A stretch of DNA of 11,184 bases from an uncultured Prevotella sp. (GTDB lineage: Bacteria > Bacteroidota > Bacteroidia > Bacteroidales > Bacteroidaceae): the NCBI GenBank assembly GCA_900556795.1, contig USQD01000041.1, positions 1-11,184 of the forward strand, given 5' to 3'. The notes beneath the pieces were generated by a model. It was not told where the DNA came from, searched no databases, and saw nothing but the letters and a program-made list of their open reading frames with translations. Below, in pieces: positions 7,038 to 11,184 of this stretch (positions within the stretch are counted from its first letter, which is position 1; the number at the start of each line of letters is the position of its first letter). Position numbers and translations under genes: made by a program.

Positions 7038-8654
7038 TTATTTAAGATACTTAGCCAAAGGACTCTTCATTTTCTTCAAGCCCTTAGCCACACACTTGGC
7101 ATTGTGCTGGGCCCCCTTCAGACTGGTGTGGGTATGATCTTTCTTGTAATAAGCCTTCACCTTTTCCTTACCTATCTTATCGTAAGAATCAGCAGCGATG
7201 TTGTGGAGGTCGAGGAAAGCAACGCCCGTTTCGGCTACCACCTCACGATACCACTTTCCGTAGCTATCGTTTCGACGCTCCATCTTTCCGTTAGGCCACT
7301 CGTTGCGAGGAGTCAGGGAAACGAGAATTGGGGTGGCTCCCTTCTCACGCACATCCTGGATGAACTTCTTCAGATACCAGCCGAAAGAATAAACCACCTC
7401 ATACTGCTTGCTTTCTTCCATCTGATAAACATGACAAGTATCCTTGGCACAAGGAATGGAACCACGCATCTTCTTATCGGTCATAGAACAGATGTCGTTA
7501 TGACCGAACTCGATGAGCACGTAGTCGCCTGGCTGAAGACTGTTATACACCTTCTCCCATCTTCCTTCATTAAGATAAGAACGGGAACTGCGACCCGCCT
7601 TGGCTGCATTCACGCAGGTAATCTTCTTAGGATTGAAGATGGTATAAGCCTGAGAGCCCCAGCCCCACATGCCGTCTTCTTCCTTATCGGCATTCTTCAC
7701 TGTACTGTCGCCTGTGAAGAAGACAACCGGTTTACCCGGTTCACGCTTGAAATTCTCTACAGGCAAAGCCACATTGATCATCATCGCCTGCAATGGAGCC
7801 AGACTTGGGTCCTTGCTCTCTGCCAATCCCTCAGCAGCCGAACGGGCATTCATCATCGCTCCGAAACGGGAGGTGTGGATATGATCTTTAAAGAAATGAT
7901 ACTTCTCCTTCCAATGACCATAGCTATCGAGCTTGGCTGCCGAAATCTCGTTCAGATCAACGAAAGGAACGCCTTCCTGCTCAGCCACCTGCTTTGCCCA
8001 CAATCCGAAGGTCTTGTTGACACGAACTATCTTGTCGTTCTCATCGTAGGCATCACGTGGAGTCAACGACATCAGGATAGGATGAGCACCCAAAGCCTTG
8101 CAGTCGTTGATATATTTGCGCATGTATTCGCCGTAAGTATAAACGGTCTCCTTCACGCCAGTCTCCTTGATGGTGACGTTGAGTGAATCCTTGCCGATAC
8201 CAGGGATGCTGGCACGAGCTCTGCCACTATCATACGGACCATTGTCGTTATGACCGATGGAGATGATCACCCAGTCGCCTGCCTTGATGCCCTTGCGTAC
8301 ATCCGGCCAGAGACGGTTATAGAAGGTGCGGCTACTCATACCTCCAAGCGCCTGGTTTTCTACCGTAATCTTGTTGGCATCAAAGAACTCGTGCCCGTAA
8401 TAGCCCCAGCCCCACTGGCCGTTGTTACCATTACCCAGCGTACCATTGCGCATAGTAGAGTTACCTATCAGAAAGAGCACAGGGTTGTTGCCCCTGCGGC
8501 TGGTTCCCGGTTGGATTCGTGCGGTCATCGCCTTGTTCAGACTATCCGCAGTATTATCGATAACTTTGTTGACATCTTCCATTGGTTTTGCCACCTGGGC
8601 AAAAGAAGCAGTTGTTGCCGCCATCAATGAGAAGGCGAATAATATTCTTTTCAT
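7038..8654 (-). CDS. Tandem two-domain SGNH acetylesterase, rhamnogalacturonan acetylesterase type
   Basis: A 538-residue secreted protein with signal peptide MKRILFAFSLMAATTASFAQ and two complete SGNH esterase domains, predicted to deacetylate rhamnogalacturonan. Domain 1 (about 58-290): GNST 64-67 (Ser66), block II Gly in LGGMSSRT (103-110), GHND 134-137, KDHIHTS with Asp257 and His260. Domain 2 (about 305-538): GDST 315-318 (Ser317), KAGRSSRSY (352-360), GHND 384-387, KDHTHTS with Asp506 and His509. The halves align along their length (WGWG, RASIP/RGSIP, VYTYGEYMRKYI/VYSFGWYLKKFI, SLTPR), which points to an internal duplication with both sites kept. Both share an insertion after GHND that the single-domain esterase at 2665-3921 lacks. 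It starts 75 bases after PL11 and ends 22 bases before the DUF4450-like gene. Family assignment is firm; the acetyl position attacked by each half cannot be read from the sequence. Confidence 0.92.
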   Translation of the reverse strand: MKRILFAFSLMAATTASFAQVAKPMEDVNKVIDNTADSLNKAMTARIQPGTSRRGNNPVLFLIGNSTMRNGTLGNGNNGQWGWGYYGHEFFDANKITVENQALGGMSSRTFYNRLWPDVRKGIKAGDWVIISIGHNDNGPYDSGRARASIPGIGKDSLNVTIKETGVKETVYTYGEYMRKYINDCKALGAHPILMSLTPRDAYDENDKIVRVNKTFGLWAKQVAEQEGVPFVDLNEISAAKLDSYGHWKEKYHFFKDHIHTSRFGAMMNARSAAEGLAESKDPSLAPLQAMMINVALPVENFKREPGKPVVFFTGDSTVKNADKEEDGMWGWGSQAYTIFNPKKITCVNAAKAGRSSRSYLNEGRWEKVYNSLQPGDYVLIEFGHNDICSMTDKKMRGSIPCAKDTCHVYQMEESKQYEVVYSFGWYLKKFIQDVREKGATPILVSLTPRNEWPNGKMERRNDSYGKWYREVVAETGVAFLDLHNIAADSYDKIGKEKVKAYYKKDHTHTSLKGAQHNAKCVAKGLKKMKSPLAKYLK

Positions 8655-8704
8655 TAGCTACGTATTTTTATCAAATTATTATCGTTATATTATATACAAG
8701 AGAA

Positions 8705-8732
8705 TTCTTCACTCTTCGTTCTTCATTCTTCA
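8705..8732. repeat. Degenerate heptamer tandem repeat overlapping the PL11 stop codon
   Basis: Four 7-base units on the plus strand: TTCTTCA, CTCTTCG, TTCTTCA, TTCTTCA. The last unit contains the PL11 stop codon (TGA on the minus strand), so the array begins exactly at the gene end and runs into the 75-base gap. It has the same period as the array at 2627-2654. Confidence 0.7.
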
Positions 8733-10841
8733 CTTAATCCTTTCTGCATGATCTGGCAGATAATATCCCAGATGAGGAGGTTGATTATATCCCACATTCT
8801 GCCAAGCCACTCCCATACGATAGATATGGTCGTGCATCAGAGTTGGAATCCGATATTCTGTCGGAATATTGGTGGTGAAGATATTGAGATGCGATGCATC
8901 GCTTTCATCCCAATAGATAACTTCCTCTCTCCAGTCGCCGAAGAGATCAGCCTGCAGATTAGGAGTTGCCTTCGACCAGTTACAACTCACCGAGTTTCCC
9001 ATCTCATAAAGTTGCTTACCATTGCTCAAAGGTAAAGCCACCGCTTCCTTTCCGTTCCATTTCTGGAGATAAGGCGGAAAATGCGGAGGACGACCGTTTG
9101 CCAGAAGTTCATCCTGCAAGTCACCATCCCAATAGATCCGGAAGTTCATCGCTGGCATTCCGGACACAGCTCTAAAACTAGTTTTCTCATTACTTCTGAA
9201 ATGATCAGCTTCATGATTCTTCTTATAGGATAAAGATGTTTCTGCCGAAACAGTCTTACCCTTGATGTCTCTTACAACAGGAGCATCCGAACACCAAAGT
9301 TCATATCCCCTATGCTTGGCATCGATATCAGCAGCTATTCCCCTTCCGGTATCATCCTTATCGAGTGTACGGAACAGGATTTCGCCAGTTCTCGCATCCC
9401 GCAGATCAGAACCGTAGGGATATTCTTCGTGCACCATATAATATTCCAATCCAGGTCGGTCGGGATCCAGGTCGGCAAGATGCTGCGCATCGCCATGTCC
9501 CAATCCGGTAGAATACAACAAGGTTCCGTCATGGTTGATGGCAGCCGAACCGTAGGTTATCTCGTCACATCCATCCCCATCCACATCGCCTACAGCCAGA
9601 CTGTGCGCTCCCTGGGCATAGGCTGTTGCCTTACATCCATGAGCCTCCTTCAGTACCTTTCCATCAGCATCTGTCACCTTCCAGTCATTCGGAGTCAACG
9701 AAGCATGGAGCCATTTGGTCTTGAGTGCCTTTCCGTCGAAATCTACCGCCCAGAGATAAGAGCGGGTATAATAGCCACGGCACATCACGGCACTCGGCTT
9801 CTTGTCGGCACCCTCCAGGAACGCCACACCGGCCAGATATCGCTCGCCACGGTTGCCATAGTTGTTCTTATCGCCCCAGACTGAAGAATAGGCAGGGTAT
9901 CCGTTCTCCAGATGTTCTCCCTCTTCCACCTGATTGCCTGTACCGAAGGCACGGTTGGGCTGATACCAGATGGTATGCATCGCCTTTCCGGTTTCGCCAT
10001 TGAATACAGTAAGCAGTTCAGGACCTGTCAGAATGCGACCTCGTCTGTTTCGATAGTCGGCAGCATTGTCCAGTTCTCGGATTCCGGCATCCGTAGCCGC
10101 ATCGCTTACAAACCTGCCTTTGGCATCTACCGAACCCGCCGATGTTTTGCAGATTATTTCCGCCTTGCCATCGCCGTCGAAATCATAGACCAGGAACTGG
10201 GTATAGTGAGCACCCGCACGAATATTCTTGCCCAGATTGATGCGCCAGAGTTGAGTTCCATCCAACTTATAGCAGTCGAAGATGACCTCTCCCGTATAGC
10301 CGTCATGCGAATTGTCATGGGCATTGGTTGGGTCCCATTTCAGGATGATTTCATATTCTCCATCTCCATCCACATCGCCCACGCTACAGTCGTTGGGAGT
10401 ATATTCGTAGGATTTTCCATCGGGAGTGACACCGCCGGCAGGACGGTTGATGGGCAGGGAGCGATAGAGATCATTCCATGGCTTCACCGCCTTCGAAACA
10501 TCTCTTTCAGCCGGAGCATCCATCCTGGGTTCCTTCTGATAAGTGATGATCCGATAGCTGCTGGCAGCAGAACCTTTCCGGTCTGTATAATTGGTCAGCT
10601 TCACCTGATGGGCGATAATCTTTCCATCCCTTTCTATGTCGAAGCATACGTTCCTACTATCCGTACCCAGCAATCGCCAGCTGAGAAAGATGCCCTGATT
10701 CTGGGCAGGCAAAGCCACTAGTCCACGGTCAAGCTTCTCCATCTGTGATACCTGAGTCAATTCTTGTGCATTGAGATGAGAGAAAGAAGCTATACTCAGC
10801 GCCATACTCATCATCGGAAATAACATTTGTTTGATTTGCAT
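8730..10841 (-). CDS. Rhamnogalacturonan lyase, polysaccharide lyase family 11
   Basis: A 703-residue secreted lyase that cleaves the Rha-GalA bond of the rhamnogalacturonan-I backbone by beta-elimination, related to the Bacillus YesW/YesX enzymes. The signal peptide ends near LNAQ (residue 26) with no lipobox Cys. An N-terminal fibronectin-like part (about 27-115) is followed by the beta-propeller. Family motifs are dense: INRPAGGVTPDG (131-142), WDPTNAHDNSHDGYTG (169-184), NIRAGAHYTQF (206-216). Calcium-binding DxDGDG-type loops lie at 156-161, 220-225 and 419-424, with looser versions at 457-461, 572-578 and 632-640. AWQNVGYNQPPHLGYYLPD (679-697) is the usual C-terminal end of the family, so the gene looks full length. 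The ATG start follows a short AT-rich leader, with a promoter box about 35 bases upstream. It is the first gene of the unit and sets the RG-I theme for its neighbours. Whether it is endo- or exo-acting cannot be told here. Confidence 0.96.
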   Translation of the reverse strand: MQIKQMLFPMMSMALSIASFSHLNAQELTQVSQMEKLDRGLVALPAQNQGIFLSWRLLGTDSRNVCFDIERDGKIIAHQVKLTNYTDRKGSAASSYRIITYQKEPRMDAPAERDVSKAVKPWNDLYRSLPINRPAGGVTPDGKSYEYTPNDCSVGDVDGDGEYEIILKWDPTNAHDNSHDGYTGEVIFDCYKLDGTQLWRINLGKNIRAGAHYTQFLVYDFDGDGKAEIICKTSAGSVDAKGRFVSDAATDAGIRELDNAADYRNRRGRILTGPELLTVFNGETGKAMHTIWYQPNRAFGTGNQVEEGEHLENGYPAYSSVWGDKNNYGNRGERYLAGVAFLEGADKKPSAVMCRGYYTRSYLWAVDFDGKALKTKWLHASLTPNDWKVTDADGKVLKEAHGCKATAYAQGAHSLAVGDVDGDGCDEITYGSAAINHDGTLLYSTGLGHGDAQHLADLDPDRPGLEYYMVHEEYPYGSDLRDARTGEILFRTLDKDDTGRGIAADIDAKHRGYELWCSDAPVVRDIKGKTVSAETSLSYKKNHEADHFRSNEKTSFRAVSGMPAMNFRIYWDGDLQDELLANGRPPHFPPYLQKWNGKEAVALPLSNGKQLYEMGNSVSCNWSKATPNLQADLFGDWREEVIYWDESDASHLNIFTTNIPTEYRIPTLMHDHIYRMGVAWQNVGYNQPPHLGYYLPDHAERIK

Positions 10842-10851
10842 GATGGGAGTT

Positions 10852-10865
10852 GTTTATTGTTTATT
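10852..10865. repeat. Two-copy heptamer in the leader of the PL11 gene
   Basis: GTTTATT occurs twice without a gap on the plus strand (AATAAAC twice on the coding strand), in the short 5' leader. The 10-mer AATAAACAAT also sits directly before the ATG of the esterase gene at 3921. It may simply be an unstructured A-rich translation leader, which is common where Shine-Dalgarno sites are absent. Confidence 0.45.
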
Positions 10866-10874
10866 ATTCAGCTA

Positions 10875-10882
10875 CAAAAGTA
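10875..10882 (-). promoter_or_regulatory. Bacteroidetes-type -7 promoter box for the PL11 operon
   Basis: On the minus strand this reads TACTTTTG, an exact match to the Bacteroidetes -7 consensus TAnnTTTG. Transcription would start near 10868, leaving a leader of about 26 bases before the ATG at 10841. I see no convincing TTG -33 element at the usual distance, which fits a promoter that needs an activator, though this is inference. It lies just after an intrinsic terminator, as expected for the start of a new unit. Confidence 0.6.
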
Positions 10883-10918
10883 CGCATAATTCTGCTCATC
10901 TACCTAGTAATATCATTC

Positions 10919-10945
10919 AAAAAAGCGAACTATCATACAATTCGC
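10919..10945 (-). terminator. Intrinsic terminator upstream of the PL11 operon
   Basis: On the minus strand the stem GCGAATT pairs with AGTTCGC (seven pairs, one of them G-U) around a seven-base loop, followed at once by TTTTTT. It starts three bases after the TAA of the short reading frame at 10949-11134. It therefore ends an upstream minus-strand transcript and separates it from the PL11 promoter. Confidence 0.75.
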
Positions 10946-10948
10946 CTA

Positions 10949-11134
10949 TTATTCCTTTCTTATAAGCTTTTGCATGAGAAGAAAGTCTGCCTCAGAGTTC
11001 AGAATATCGTCAACACTGTTCAAGTACATACTACTCTTGGTTGCTGCGGTAGTTATAGGAATGGTGTTTGACTCGAAGTAAGTGTTCTCTTCGGTATAGA
11101 TGGCATCCTCAGCAGAGCCCCCAGTCGAGGTCAA
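10949..11134 (-). CDS. Short unrecognised reading frame, possibly the 3' end of a frameshifted gene
   Basis: An open frame of 61 codons ending in TAA, directly before an intrinsic terminator. Its codon use looks coding-like, and the peptide (including EDAIYTEENTYFESN and NSVDDILNSEADFLLMQ) is acidic and polar; I do not recognise it. The only early start is TTG at 11134, with an in-frame TGA two codons upstream; an internal ATG lies at 'MYLNS'. The frame one base over is open to the window edge (11183) and reads a hydrophobic LLLFLFKVVILDLDWG before stopping. A run of five G on the coding strand (11118-11122) lies where the two frames would join: with one G fewer they fuse into a peptide with a hydrophobic N-terminal part. 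So this is either a small gene or the tail of a gene broken by a homopolymer indel or sequencing error. The rest of 10842-11184 holds only the promoter, leader repeat and terminator listed separately. Confidence 0.35.
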   Translation of the reverse strand: MTSTGGSAEDAIYTEENTYFESNTIPITTAATKSSMYLNSVDDILNSEADFLLMQKLIRKE

Positions 11135-11184
11135 GAATCACCACCTTGAACAAAAAGAGTAACAGGCAAACAGACTCTAAAAAA

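Noticed and set aside
7104..8186. Long plus-strand open frame of 360 codons opposite the tandem esterase
   Set aside because: It is antisense to a certain gene with complete catalytic motifs, and its translation shows no family motif or signal peptide. The same holds for the plus-strand frames at 5627-6430 and 9912-10721.
8672..8699. Possible internal promoter before the tandem esterase: TTG, 18 bases, then TAATTTG on the minus strand
   Set aside because: The box is one base short of TAnnTTTG, and the region is so AT-rich that a near match is expected by chance.
11156..11178. Hairpin AGAGT/ACTCT followed by T-rich sequence on the minus strand
   Set aside because: Only five pairs with a 13-base loop; too weak to call a terminator.
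1..11184. CRISPR arrays, tRNA or rRNA genes, insertion sequences, phage genes
   Set aside because: No regularly spaced identical repeats, no cloverleaf or rRNA-like stretch and no transposase or integrase motif were seen. The window is almost fully covered by five carbohydrate-active enzyme genes.

Overview
The window reads as part of a pectin-degradation locus from a Bacteroidales genome, most like Prevotella/Segatella. The reasons are the mix of enzyme families, AT-rich gene leaders without clear Shine-Dalgarno sites, and a Bacteroidetes-type -7 box (TAnnTTTG) ahead of the first gene. The genus is an inference from style; the window has no rRNA or other marker gene.

Layout: five large genes all lie on the minus strand and form one apparent operon, read from right to left. 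Order of transcription: a PL11 rhamnogalacturonan lyase (8730-10841); a tandem two-domain SGNH esterase (7038-8654); a 1019-residue protein resembling DUF4450 proteins, with an (alpha/alpha)6-glycosidase look (3956-7015); a single-domain CE12-like rhamnogalacturonan acetylesterase with an N-terminal beta domain (2665-3921); and a GH2 exo-glycosidase, probably a beta-galactosidase (109-2577). Gaps are 75, 22, 34 and 87 bases. On the right the unit is bounded by an intrinsic terminator for an upstream minus-strand transcript (10919-10945), followed by a -7 promoter box (10875-10882). On the left it is bounded by a strong GC-rich palindrome (9-38). Upstream of the terminator, 10949-11184 holds a short unrecognised reading frame that may be the 3' end of a frameshifted gene.

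How the genes work together (inference from the families): they fit rhamnogalacturonan-I. Esterases strip backbone acetyl groups, PL11 cuts the Rha-GalA backbone by beta-elimination, GH2 trims beta-linked (probably galactose) side chains, and the DUF4450-like protein is an unassigned candidate glycosidase for the same substrate. All five carry Sec signal peptides and none shows a lipobox cysteine, so the set looks periplasmic. No SusC/SusD pair, regulator or transporter is in the window, so this is at most part of a PUL.

The least expected signal is a set of short degenerate tandem repeats. Heptamer arrays sit in the two longest internal gaps and in the leader of the first gene. Two further short-period repeats lie in frame inside the DUF4450-like gene, at apparent linkers. 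The other main open questions are the function of the DUF4450-like protein and why the operon carries three SGNH esterase domains of two architectures. I found no CRISPR array, tRNA, rRNA, insertion sequence or clear sign of horizontal transfer.
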